DNA from: Candidatus Bathyarchaeota archaeon | GTDB lineage: Archaea; Thermoproteota; Bathyarchaeia; Bathyarchaeales; Bathycorpusculaceae | Direction: 5' to 3' | Assembly: GCA_026014685.1 (NCBI GenBank) | Contig: JAOZHW010000015.1 | Span: 1 to 64,000, forward strand | DNA length: 64,000 nucleotides | Shown here: piece by piece, positions 50,082-58,941 of the stretch | How positions within the stretch are numbered: the stretch's first letter is position 1 | Layout of the letters: each line of letters opens with the position of its first letter | The notes under the pieces: model-generated | Database searches by the model: none | Seen by the model: only the letters and a program-made list of their open reading frames with translations | What the model was told of the DNA's origin: nothing | Position numbers and translations under genes: made by a program

Positions 50082-52625
50082 ATGAGATTAAAACTGAAAA
50101 TATCCAAAACACTAGCCACAACCGTGACAATTCTGTTTTTAGCAATGAGTACACTTTCGGCCTTACCTGCAATTAATGCGCAAACCGACGGGTCTGTAGC
50201 AACTGAAGTTCCCACCTTTTTAATGCTCAACGTTGCTCCAAACCCCATAGGCGTCGGCCAAGAAGCTCTGATCAATGCTTTCATGACCAAACCGCCAATC
50301 ACCGCTGGATTCAGAGGTACAGGAACCATGTATGAAGGCATTAAAGTCGAGATTACAAAACCCGACGGAACTAAAGCAACCATTGATATGGGCAAATCTG
50401 ACAGCACGGGCGGAACATGGACAAACTTTACACCTGATCAAACAGGTAATTATACCTTCAAAGCAACCTACCCAGGACAACACGCAGAAGAAACAGTCAT
50501 CAATTTCTTCGGTCCACCATCATTCTACAACATCACCTACCTAAAAAGCGAAAGTGACATAGTCACCCTAAAAGTTCAAGAAGACCCCATACCAATGTTC
50601 AACACAGCGCCACTTCCAACAGAATACTGGTCCAGACCAATCCAGGCACAAAACTATTTCTGGGCTGAATTAGGTTCCAACTGGTACGGATTAGCTGCAC
50701 CAGCATTTGCAACCACAGGCGGTTACGACGCTACTGGCAACTTCCAACCTTATGGCACCGCACCAAACACTGGGCACATAATGTGGGTTAAACCTACGCA
50801 TTTTGGCGGACAACCAGGGCTTCCGATACCTAACGACCAAATGAGCAACTACATGACAACAACGATCGCTACTAACTATTTTGAACCAATAATCCTCAAC
50901 GGCGTACTCTACTACACCGAATACTCCGGTCCTAGCGCCGCAAAGACTGCTTGGGTAGCTGTCGACATAAGGACAGGTGAAACCCTCTGGACAAGGTCTG
51001 CTGGTGAATCAGGAAACGAAGTCATTCGTATGGGTCAGGTAATGCGCTTTAAATCTATACAAGAATTTGGCTCTTGGGCGTTCCTTTATAGTTGCCCCTC
51101 AGCGTCATTCTTTGGCAACCCTGAATACATGTCTGTCTACGATGCTTACAGCGGCCAATATTTGATGAATATCACCAACGTCCAAAACCCAGCGTTCCTT
51201 ATCGATGATTCGGAAGATTCTGATCAGAAAGGCAGCCTCCTTGGTTACTACACTAGCGGCGGTAACCTCACGATGTGGAACTCTAGCAGACTCATGTTGG
51301 GTGCAGATGGAATAACTATACGGCCCTCAGGCACTAAAAACTGGAGCGAAGGTATCGAATGGACAGTGAAACTTCCTGCGGAAATATCCCAAGGCGGGAT
51401 AGCAATCCGCGACCATGACGTGATAATACTTAGATACGCACCAACCTACAATCAGTTCTCATCGCTAAGCTATGGTTCTCAAGTTACTGCAGGCTATGAT
51501 GCAAAAACAGGAAAGTTACTTTGGGGTCCAAAGAATCAAACCATACCCAAACTCCAAGATGTATCAGTTCTAGGTGCAGGCAAAGATGTATATGTACTAC
51601 ATAACAAAGACACAAACGAGGCCTTTGGTTATTCGATGAAAACGGGTAACCTGATGTGGGGTCCAGTAAAACTTCCAGGCAACGCATGGGACCACATATC
51701 AATCGCGGCAGAAGTAGCATACGGAAAAATCTTCATCTTCGGCTTCGGCGGATACGTCAACGCAGTCGATTTACAAACAGGAAAAATCGATTGGACCTAC
51801 GTTCCTGAGAGCTCAGGATACAACACTGGCTATGGCATCTATCCAGTTTGGTACAACGGCATGATCGCAGATGAAAAACTTTTCATCTCCCAAAGCCACA
51901 TGTATGATCCTCCAGTCTATCCAGGTGCACAACAGCTTGCTATAAACACCACAACAGGCAAACTAGTATGGAGCATACTGAGCTTTACTGGGCGAGTACC
52001 TACAGCAGCCGCTGACGGCTACTTGATTCAGTGGAACAGTTATGATAGTCAAATATACTCTATAGGTAAAGGTCCCTCCTCAACCACAGTGGTAGCTTCC
52101 CCAAAAATCTCTGAGCAAGGCACCGCCGTACTTGTCGAAGGTACTGTTATAGATATATCTGCAGGCACAAAAGACTCTGATAGATCTGCAAGATTTCCCC
52201 ATGGCGTCCCCGCGGTCTCTGATGAAAGCATGAGCGACTGGATGGAATACGTTTACATGCAGCAGCCTAAACCAACCAACGCTACAGGCGTTAAGGTAAC
52301 CATAAGTGTACTTGACCCCAACGGTAACGCCTACAACGTCGGCACCACAACCAGCGACTCAAACGGATTCTACAAATTATCCTTCGTGCCAGAGGTCCCA
52401 GGTGAATACAGAGTGTTCGCTACTTTCGAAGGTTCTGAATCATACTGGCCTTCAAGTGCTGAAACCGCAATAGTTGTCTCAGAGCCAGAACCAACTCCGA
52501 CACCGACACCAGTAGTCGCCGCTCCACCCTACGAAACCTACATTATAGGTATGGGTATCGCTGTTATCGTTGCAGTCGCAGTATCAACAGCTGCACTGAT
52601 GCTTATCATCAGAAAAAGACCCTAA
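50082..52625 (+). CDS. Secreted PQQ-type beta-propeller surface protein (copy 2)
   Basis: About 847 residues from ATG 50082 (MRLKLKISKTLATTVTILFLAMST, a good signal peptide following GGAGAAAAGAAAAAA). The architecture matches copy 1: N-terminal Ig-like region, propeller repeats (AVDLQTGKIDWTY, AYDSGQ-like and TTTGKLVWSI), a CNA-B-like domain (VKVTISVLDPNGNAYNVGTTTS), a Pro-Thr linker and an anchor (YETYIIGMGIAVIVAVAV). An earlier ATG at 50055 adds nine basic residues. It is transcribed divergently from the Lrp-like gene. Confidence 0.88.
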   Translation: MRLKLKISKTLATTVTILFLAMSTLSALPAINAQTDGSVATEVPTFLMLNVAPNPIGVGQEALINAFMTKPPITAGFRGTGTMYEGIKVEITKPDGTKATIDMGKSDSTGGTWTNFTPDQTGNYTFKATYPGQHAEETVINFFGPPSFYNITYLKSESDIVTLKVQEDPIPMFNTAPLPTEYWSRPIQAQNYFWAELGSNWYGLAAPAFATTGGYDATGNFQPYGTAPNTGHIMWVKPTHFGGQPGLPIPNDQMSNYMTTTIATNYFEPIILNGVLYYTEYSGPSAAKTAWVAVDIRTGETLWTRSAGESGNEVIRMGQVMRFKSIQEFGSWAFLYSCPSASFFGNPEYMSVYDAYSGQYLMNITNVQNPAFLIDDSEDSDQKGSLLGYYTSGGNLTMWNSSRLMLGADGITIRPSGTKNWSEGIEWTVKLPAEISQGGIAIRDHDVIILRYAPTYNQFSSLSYGSQVTAGYDAKTGKLLWGPKNQTIPKLQDVSVLGAGKDVYVLHNKDTNEAFGYSMKTGNLMWGPVKLPGNAWDHISIAAEVAYGKIFIFGFGGYVNAVDLQTGKIDWTYVPESSGYNTGYGIYPVWYNGMIADEKLFISQSHMYDPPVYPGAQQLAINTTTGKLVWSILSFTGRVPTAAADGYLIQWNSYDSQIYSIGKGPSSTTVVASPKISEQGTAVLVEGTVIDISAGTKDSDRSARFPHGVPAVSDESMSDWMEYVYMQQPKPTNATGVKVTISVLDPNGNAYNVGTTTSDSNGFYKLSFVPEVPGEYRVFATFEGSESYWPSSAETAIVVSEPEPTPTPTPVVAAPPYETYIIGMGIAVIVAVAVSTAALMLIIRKRP

Positions 52626-52737
52626 ACAGTTTCCCTTTTCTTTTTTTTGACTACCAAAACGTGAGCTCTTTTTTTCCTATCTCTGTTGAGTCACAGTTAA
52701 ATGCTTCCTCGCTTCCTAACTATTTAGGCGAATCAAC

Positions 52738-53145
52738 TTGAAACTTGAAGTTACAACCATAAAACAGAATGTTATCATTCCAAACGCTACCCCAAAACAA
52801 GTCTACGACGCGTACACAGACCCAAAAAAACACAGCGAATTCACTGACAGCCGAGCAACAGGCAAACCATCCGTTGGTAGCAAATTCTCAACCTGGGATG
52901 GATACATCTTCGGCAAGTACCTTGAGCTGGAAGACGGCAAACGTGTTGTTCAAAGCTGGGCTACTACCGACTGGGAAGAGGGGTACCCGGATTCAAGGTT
53001 GGAGTTGACTTTTCGAGCTGTACCTGAAGGCACTGAAATCGTGATGGTGCACTCCAACGTTCCTAAAGTGCAAGCGGTTGAGGTGGAGCAGGGCTGGATG
53101 GAGTTCTACTGGAACCCCCTCAAAGAATACTTTAGCGCTCAATGA
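52738..53145 (+). CDS. SRPBCC/AHSA1-family protein
   Basis: A 135-residue START-like protein with NATPKQVYDAYTDPKKHSEF, GSKFSTWDGYIFGKYLELEDGKRVVQSWATTDW and the final helix WMEFYWNPLKEYF. This is the AHSA1 (activator of Hsp90 ATPase)-like branch, whose archaeal and bacterial members bind hydrophobic ligands of mostly unknown identity. Start TTG 52738. Confidence 0.88.
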   Translation: MKLEVTTIKQNVIIPNATPKQVYDAYTDPKKHSEFTDSRATGKPSVGSKFSTWDGYIFGKYLELEDGKRVVQSWATTDWEEGYPDSRLELTFRAVPEGTEIVMVHSNVPKVQAVEVEQGWMEFYWNPLKEYFSAQ

Positions 53146-53167
53146 AAACCATGCAGGTTACCCCTGA

Positions 53168-54376
53168 ATGGAAAAAATAGGCTCAACTATAGACGGGGTA
53201 TGCCAAAAGTTTGTGTCCCTTAGACTTCGCTATCAACTATTTATAATTGCTTCTGTTGCGCTGATTGTATTTTTGCTTTCTAAGGGACCGTCACCTGGGC
53301 AAAACCACTTTGTCTATTTAGCTGATTCTTTTCTACACGGCAGCTTAAGCCTATCTGGTGATGGTGTAAACCTCGCCGAAGTTGTCCCCTTTAACGGTAA
53401 CTATTATGTGGTTTATCCGCCGATGCCTGCAATTCTGCTTTTGCCATTTGTCGCAGTTTTCGGCACAAGCTTTGATCAGGCTTTATTTTCGGTGCTTCTT
53501 GCAAGCCTCTGCATTTCGGTAATGTTTCTTATGCTCAAAAAAGCTGGTTCATCCACAAAGAAGACGCTTTGGTTAACGGTGCTGTTTGGGTTTGGTACCT
53601 GTTTCTGGTTTATCGCTTCTGTTGGTTCTTCGTGGTACATTGAGCATGTTGTCGCCGTGTTATTCCTCACGTCAGCTATTGTTTTGTCGCTTTTCAAGAA
53701 ACACAATTTCTTGATTGGGCTACTCTTGGGTTGTGCTACACTTGCGCGATTGCCGGTCGTGTTATCGTTTCCTTTCTTTCTGCTTGCCATCTATCAGCAA
53801 CATGACTCATGGAAACCGAGGTTTAAGCAAGCAGCTTACTTCTTTGCAGGCTTAGCTATACTCGTCGGACTAAACGCGCTTTACAATTACGCACGCTACG
53901 GGGTTTTCAACGACATCGGCTACTACCTGATTCCTGGTATACAGGAAGATCCCTACTTCACAGAAGGCATCTTTAGCGTAAGCTACATTCCTCGCCACAT
54001 CTACGCCATACTCTTCCAAGGGCCAATCTACGTTGACTACTTCCCCTATTTCAAGCCGTCATGGATGGGTCTTGGTTTATTCTTTACCACGCCCGCGTTC
54101 ATCTACATCTTTAGAGGCCCTTGGAGTAGCCTCAGCAAAAGAGCTGCCCTGGCCGTTTTGTGCATATTGCCTCCTCTGATTACTCATGGCACGGTTGGGT
54201 TTACGCAGTTTGGTTACCGTTTTAGTTTGGATTTTACGCCGTTTCTAATGTTGCTTGTGGCTAAGGGTATGGGGCAAAGTTTAGGGTGGGGTGAGAAGGC
54301 TTTGATTGTTTTGAGTGTGTTGGTTAATTTGTGGGGTGTGGTTTCGATTATAAAGTTTGATTTTGTGAGTTTCTAA
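53168..54376 (+). CDS. Multi-pass membrane protein, glycosyltransferase-like
   Basis: A 402-residue integral membrane protein with about ten hydrophobic segments. The pattern resembles GT-C family mannosyltransferases (dolichyl-phosphate sugar users), with a loop after the first segment (NHFVYLADSFLHGSLSL) and a PMPAILLLPFVAVFG segment, but the family's diacidic motif is not obvious. It probably transfers sugars to lipids or surface proteins. Starts 22 bases after the SRPBCC gene. Confidence 0.6.
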   Translation: MEKIGSTIDGVCQKFVSLRLRYQLFIIASVALIVFLLSKGPSPGQNHFVYLADSFLHGSLSLSGDGVNLAEVVPFNGNYYVVYPPMPAILLLPFVAVFGTSFDQALFSVLLASLCISVMFLMLKKAGSSTKKTLWLTVLFGFGTCFWFIASVGSSWYIEHVVAVLFLTSAIVLSLFKKHNFLIGLLLGCATLARLPVVLSFPFFLLAIYQQHDSWKPRFKQAAYFFAGLAILVGLNALYNYARYGVFNDIGYYLIPGIQEDPYFTEGIFSVSYIPRHIYAILFQGPIYVDYFPYFKPSWMGLGLFFTTPAFIYIFRGPWSSLSKRAALAVLCILPPLITHGTVGFTQFGYRFSLDFTPFLMLLVAKGMGQSLGWGEKALIVLSVLVNLWGVVSIIKFDFVSF

Positions 54377-54953
54377 GGCTTCCTTGCTTAGGTTTTGTTT
54401 GACAGTTGTGCAATTAGGGTTTAATTTTGGTAATAATATGTGTAATTGTGGGTTTAAATTTGAAAAATTGTTTAATAAACGTTCAGCAACTATCTTTTTT
54501 GATAAGGAGGTGCGAGCAAATCGACAAAAACCTCGAATTAAGCCTCGTTCAGCTGGATGCTCCCACAGCCAGATCGTGGCACTAAAATAACGCCACCGCC
54601 AACGAAGCAACAAGCAGTCCTTCAAAAAGAAAGCAGCATAACCGAAACAAGCAAAGCAACAGCAAACTAACAAGTACTGAGACCAAGCAACCCCTTCTCC
54701 CCTCTTTATCAAGATGCAAGGGCGCTGACAGGGCTCTGGAGAAAATGTTTCCTATTTCCGAGTTTCATCTTTCTCCTATTTTCTCCTTAAAGTGCTCCAG
54801 AACCCCAGCTAAGCCCTTAAAGATATTGGTAATCCTTCTGTTGCTAGTGAGGGATGAATCTGCACTTTCGCTTCCATCACTATTTTTCCTTGAATTCCCA
54901 TAAAATTAATAACTCTGGCTCTGTAAGCAATCCCTAATCCGTCGGATGCATAA
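54377..54953. other. Intergenic region, possibly with gene remnants
   Basis: About 580 bases. A very strong Shine-Dalgarno (AAGGAGGTG, 54504-54512) is followed by only a short frame with no ATG, suggesting a decayed gene. On the minus strand, frame 54809-54953 reads protein-like (EAKVQIHPSLATEGLPISL) but has no start of its own. I could not support an intact gene. Confidence 0.4.
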
Positions 54954-55376
54954 GTGTACGAGCTACTCATCTTCATATTCTTATCCATAGTACTTGAATG
55001 CGGCATGGGCATAATGTATGGAATAGGAATAGGGTATGACCCGCTACTGGTATTCCCAGCAGCCATAATCATCAACTTCTTGGGAATTATCATTGCCGTA
55101 AAAGTAGTAGAACGGCTGTTTGAGTGGAAAAAAGGTTTTAAAGCTTGGCTTGAAAGACGGCTTGCCAGAGGCCAAAAACTCATCGACAAATACGGCTGCA
55201 TCGGCATAGTGATGGGCGTTCTGGTTCTTTCCCCCATTCAACTTGCGATTGTTGGCCGCTTGATAGGTATCAAACCTAGAAAACTCTATCCGTCTCTGTT
55301 CGCAGCGATTTGTGTGGTTGCCACTGCCTTTTTAGGCATATCTCTAGGTATTTTCAAAATCTTATTAGGTCAATAA
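54954..55376 (+). CDS. Small integral membrane protein (COG2426 type)
   Basis: A 140-residue protein with about four membrane segments, the acidic VLECGMGIMYGIGIG motif in the first helix, KVVERLFEWKKGFKAWLERRLARG loop and ILVLSPIQL-type third helix of the small multidrug export-like COG2426 family. Substrate unknown. Start GTG 54954. Confidence 0.75.
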   Translation: MYELLIFIFLSIVLECGMGIMYGIGIGYDPLLVFPAAIIINFLGIIIAVKVVERLFEWKKGFKAWLERRLARGQKLIDKYGCIGIVMGVLVLSPIQLAIVGRLIGIKPRKLYPSLFAAICVVATAFLGISLGIFKILLGQ

Positions 55377-55505
55377 AATAGGGTACTCAGCTGAAGTAGC
55401 CACTTGTTATTTCTGCATAAACTTCATTTTAGAGCTAAAGGTTTGTGGACTAATTTTAGATGCACTTGTTCAATGTTGGTGGGATGTAAAGATTAAGTGA
55501 ATGTT

Positions 55506-56141
55506 TTAGACATTCACCCATGCGCCTTTTGGCATTGATTCAGGTATGGTGAATTCGATGGTGAGTGGTGCTGTTTTCTCTAATCTGATTTCGATTGTAA
55601 CCTGTGACCGTACCAGTGCTGCGTTATCTGGGCTTAAAGATATTACTAGATAGCCTTTTTCACTTGAGTCTAAGGCTTGGTCGCCGTTGCTGTTTTGTAT
55701 GTAGAGTTTGCCCTGATCTTCGGTGACATCTGATAGCATAGTGTTGAAAGTTTCGCCGATGGATGAAGCATTTACTCCTGCGTAAACGTTTGACCATGCG
55801 TTTGAGCCAATTTTGAGAGTAACAACAGTTGTGTCTTGGTTCATTGAGACATACTTTGCGCCGAATGTTTTCAAAGGAACAAGTATGCCAGTTACGTTTG
55901 CTCCGTCAGCGGTAGTCTTAACGAATGTAGTTCCGTCTACTGAAAGCGGTGTGCTTGCTTGCTGTAAGCCTTGCTGAATTACTGTTTTACCTTGTTCGGT
56001 AGCAAAAAGCCCTTGGTTGACAACCATGAAGCTGAAAACAGCTGCAATGATAACGAAGGCAATGAGTATGATTGCCGCCTCTAAACCAACTATAGCTCGC
56101 TTCTGCTTTGCGAAGTCGTGCAGGTATTTTTTCCAGTTCAT
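55506..56141 (-). CDS. arlB: Archaellin
   Basis: A 211-residue archaellin: a class III signal peptide with cleavage after KRAIVG before the Glu (LEAAIILIAFVIIAAVFSFMV), a hydrophobic helix and the beta-rich D1-like domain with acidic DGDQAL-type and sequon sites. It is the last gene of the arl operon, 192 bases after the zinc-ribbon archaellin. It builds the filament. Confidence 0.9.
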   Translation of the reverse strand: MNWKKYLHDFAKQKRAIVGLEAAIILIAFVIIAAVFSFMVVNQGLFATEQGKTVIQQGLQQASTPLSVDGTTFVKTTADGANVTGILVPLKTFGAKYVSMNQDTTVVTLKIGSNAWSNVYAGVNASSIGETFNTMLSDVTEDQGKLYIQNSNGDQALDSSEKGYLVISLSPDNAALVRSQVTIEIRLEKTAPLTIEFTIPESMPKGAWVNV

Positions 56142-56332
56142 CTTATTTCCCTCTTGGTGTTACCCTCATTAAGGATTGTTTTTATATTAATCACTTATGA
56201 AGACGTAATATGCATGATAATGCAGAACTGGCAATACTGATTTTTGATTACTCGAAAACTGAATAAAAAAAATGTGAAACGCAAGCGTTAACCGCCTCCC
56301 CCCTAAATGGCGAATTAACGCTGGTGCGTTTA

Positions 56333-57205
56333 CTATATCACAGACACGTAGCTGTTTGCAGGCATCGACGCGGGAACAGTGAACACTATCGAGATGGTTG
56401 CGCTGTTTTCTATTCTCAACTCTACGCTTATGGTTGCTCTAGCATTTGCCTCGTCACCGGAGCCAAGAGCGACCAAGAGGTAACCCTCCTCACCTGCGTT
56501 TAGGGCTTGGTCCCCGTTGCTATTCGAAATAACACAGACTACGCCAGTGGTTAGCCCCTTTGCATAGCCGATGCTGTAGGTTTCGTTCACGAAAATGTTG
56601 CTTCCTCCTGCTCGCTGAAAGCCGACGAATTCATCGAATTGCTTGCCTGTTGGATCGTAAACAACATTTGTTGCATTGTAGCCTGTTCCGTCCGTGTTGC
56701 CTACGTGAAGTGTTCCAAGGTAGGCGTTTGCCCAAGCTTTGTCTCCGACTTTTAGGATTATGCTTGTCTGGTTTTTGCCCATGTTAACAAAGTTTGATCC
56801 GAACGCTTTGATGGGAATCACTGCATAGTTAGCCGTTGAACCATCTGGTGTGGTTCTAACAAAAATTGTTCCATCGACTATTAGGGGCGTGCCTGCCTGT
56901 GAAAGGCCCTGTGAAATAACAGTTTTGCCTCGGTCAGTAGCGAACAAACCCTGATTGACGACCATGAAGCTGAAGGCGGCTGCTATGATGACGAAGGCGA
57001 TGAGTATGATTGCGGTTTCTAACCCTACTATGGCCCGTTTTTGCTGAACGAACTTTACGAGCTGGGCACGTACTGAATTGCGGATTTTTTGATTACATGA
57101 AGGGCAACTGACCATGAACAATTTGGATCTAGTGTGCCACTCGTAATCGCACTTTGTGCATTTTATGTTTGGTTTTTCTCGGTTCATCTCTCCACCATCT
57201 TCCAC
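56333..57205 (-). CDS. arlB: Archaellin with N-terminal zinc-ribbon extension
   Basis: A 290-residue paralogue of the adjacent archaellin (same QQKRAIVGLETAIILIAFVIIAA block, then the same core). Before the signal peptide are about 50 additional residues with a zinc ribbon (CTKCDYEW, CPSCNQKI). No in-frame start lies between the ribbon and the signal peptide except M31, which would keep half the ribbon. If cleaved after KRAIVG, the ribbon would be released in the cytoplasm. It probably makes a minor or regulatory archaellin. Confidence 0.85.
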   Translation of the reverse strand: MEDGGEMNREKPNIKCTKCDYEWHTRSKLFMVSCPSCNQKIRNSVRAQLVKFVQQKRAIVGLETAIILIAFVIIAAAFSFMVVNQGLFATDRGKTVISQGLSQAGTPLIVDGTIFVRTTPDGSTANYAVIPIKAFGSNFVNMGKNQTSIILKVGDKAWANAYLGTLHVGNTDGTGYNATNVVYDPTGKQFDEFVGFQRAGGSNIFVNETYSIGYAKGLTTGVVCVISNSNGDQALNAGEEGYLLVALGSGDEANARATISVELRIENSATISIVFTVPASMPANSYVSVI

Positions 57206-57354
57206 TTATGCTTCTTATACTACCACTTCTACTTATTATTAGTATATAGTAAGAGTCAATATTTAATAAATGTTTTGGAAATGAACACCCACACAACACA
57301 CCAAACTACATGAAAACTAAAACGCCCAAAAAAGCTATTTTCTTAAAAGCTTAG

Positions 57355-58941
57355 TTATGCTATAGCGGTCGGCATTTCTAGGGCCGGCATCGAGTTTAAG
57401 GCGGTTTCAATGAGCATACGTGAGGTGATTCCTACTGCTCCGCTTATGGCTAGTAAGATGCCAAGGTTTAGGAAGAATGTTCCCCAGTATCCGCCTGAAA
57501 CCGCTTTAACCGTTAAAGCATTAATTACGGCCATTACTAAAATAACGCAGGTATTGCCGATTTGGATTAACGCTATGGGCATGGCGTTGAAGCCAAAGTA
57601 TGAAACACCCGATAGCCCGCCTAAGTATTGGGACATAAAAACGGCGAGAACTTCCAGAACCGTCAGAAGAACCACTATCAAGGGCTGCGTAACCAAGACG
57701 ACCGTCTGGAAACTGTTAGCCACTACATCCCGCAGCTTTCTGAGTTCCAAAAACTTGACAACCCTGTTTCCTAAAGCGTTACCGATAACGAGTGCATCTG
57801 CGCCTCTGCCCATGGAGTCAAGCAGAATCTTGTTGCTCATATGCACATGGTAAGATGAGGACTCTTCAGAAAGGGTTTCGAGTGCTTGCCTGTGGTTAAT
57901 ATCTAGTTTTAGTCGTGCGAGGGCGGCTTTGACGAGGTTGCGTAGTGGTCCAAGTTCCATGTGAAGGATAAAGGCAAGTGACGTTTTCAGATCCGAGGTT
58001 GAGGCCAAGTTTTCGCCCAGTGCCTTGAGGAAGGTTGGGTAGTTCTTGTCGATTTTTGCGACATGACGCTCTAGCAGGTACCCGAATATGCCTGGAATTA
58101 TTACGCCTAAACCCATAACGATAAATGCGTAAGGCGCACCGAAATTGACGTATACAACGTACGCGAATACGGTTGATAGGGGTATGATTGTTAGGGCTGT
58201 TATTTTCATACAGGTGTAGAGTTTGGGCGGGTACTTGCCGATGTATACGATTTGTTCGGTTGGCGCGGAAGATTTAAAAAGGAAATACATGAGCACCGTG
58301 GACACGATAGAGATTATGTAGCCTAAAGGTATGACACTGGGGTCTATCATGAAAACCGTCATAATCACAAGAGTCATAATCAAAAAAACCGTAATGCTCT
58401 GAAAAGACGTGAAGACACCGCCCAAGGTTTCCATTGTTTTGATGGATCTTGAATAGTATCCTGCGTATTCTTCTACTATCATGGATGACTCGATTTCTAG
58501 GTACCCTTTAGGTTCTACACTTGAGAATGTGTTTGTGCAGCGTACAAGAATGTCCTTTAATGGGGGTTTGACTGTCTTGGCGACCTGCGAGGTGGCGTTC
58601 GTGATTCCGTAACCAAAATGGCTGGCTAAGTTTTGGATTCTTTTGAATACCGTTGAGTAATACCCGTATTCTTTGTTTTTTGCAATCGTGCCTATGAGGT
58701 CTGTTGGAGTTGTTTCGCCAAGTGAGAGACTATACATATGGAATATGACCGTGGTGAGTGCTTGGTCGATTCTGGTTTTGATGCTTCTTTTTTCCATGAA
58801 CTTGAGCATACACCAAACGGCTAAGCCTACACCTAAACTGATCAATGCTTCGATTAGTTCTCTGTTGACCATGAAATAGACTGAAAAAATGACTGAAGGT
58901 GTCAAAATCAAAACTAGTTTTGTAGTACTGCTCAAACCCAT
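57355..58941 (-). CDS. arlJ: Archaellum assembly membrane protein ArlJ
   Basis: A 528-residue T2SF-like protein with two cytoplasmic T2SF domains and about nine membrane helices in groups. It anchors the ArlH-ArlI motor. It overlaps arlI by 10 bases. A T2SF typical segment (ASTSDLKTSLAFILHMELGPL) is in the second half. It follows arlI in the standard order. Confidence 0.92.
   Translation of the reverse strand: MGLSSTTKLVLILTPSVIFSVYFMVNRELIEALISLGVGLAVWCMLKFMEKRSIKTRIDQALTTVIFHMYSLSLGETTPTDLIGTIAKNKEYGYYSTVFKRIQNLASHFGYGITNATSQVAKTVKPPLKDILVRCTNTFSSVEPKGYLEIESSMIVEEYAGYYSRSIKTMETLGGVFTSFQSITVFLIMTLVIMTVFMIDPSVIPLGYIISIVSTVLMYFLFKSSAPTEQIVYIGKYPPKLYTCMKITALTIIPLSTVFAYVVYVNFGAPYAFIVMGLGVIIPGIFGYLLERHVAKIDKNYPTFLKALGENLASTSDLKTSLAFILHMELGPLRNLVKAALARLKLDINHRQALETLSEESSSYHVHMSNKILLDSMGRGADALVIGNALGNRVVKFLELRKLRDVVANSFQTVVLVTQPLIVVLLTVLEVLAVFMSQYLGGLSGVSYFGFNAMPIALIQIGNTCVILVMAVINALTVKAVSGGYWGTFFLNLGILLAISGAVGITSRMLIETALNSMPALEMPTAIA

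Noticed and set aside
54281-54712. 143-residue minus-strand frame across the end of the membrane-protein gene
   Set aside because: It overlaps the coding end of the gene on the plus strand and is followed by low-complexity sequence; no start signal or family.
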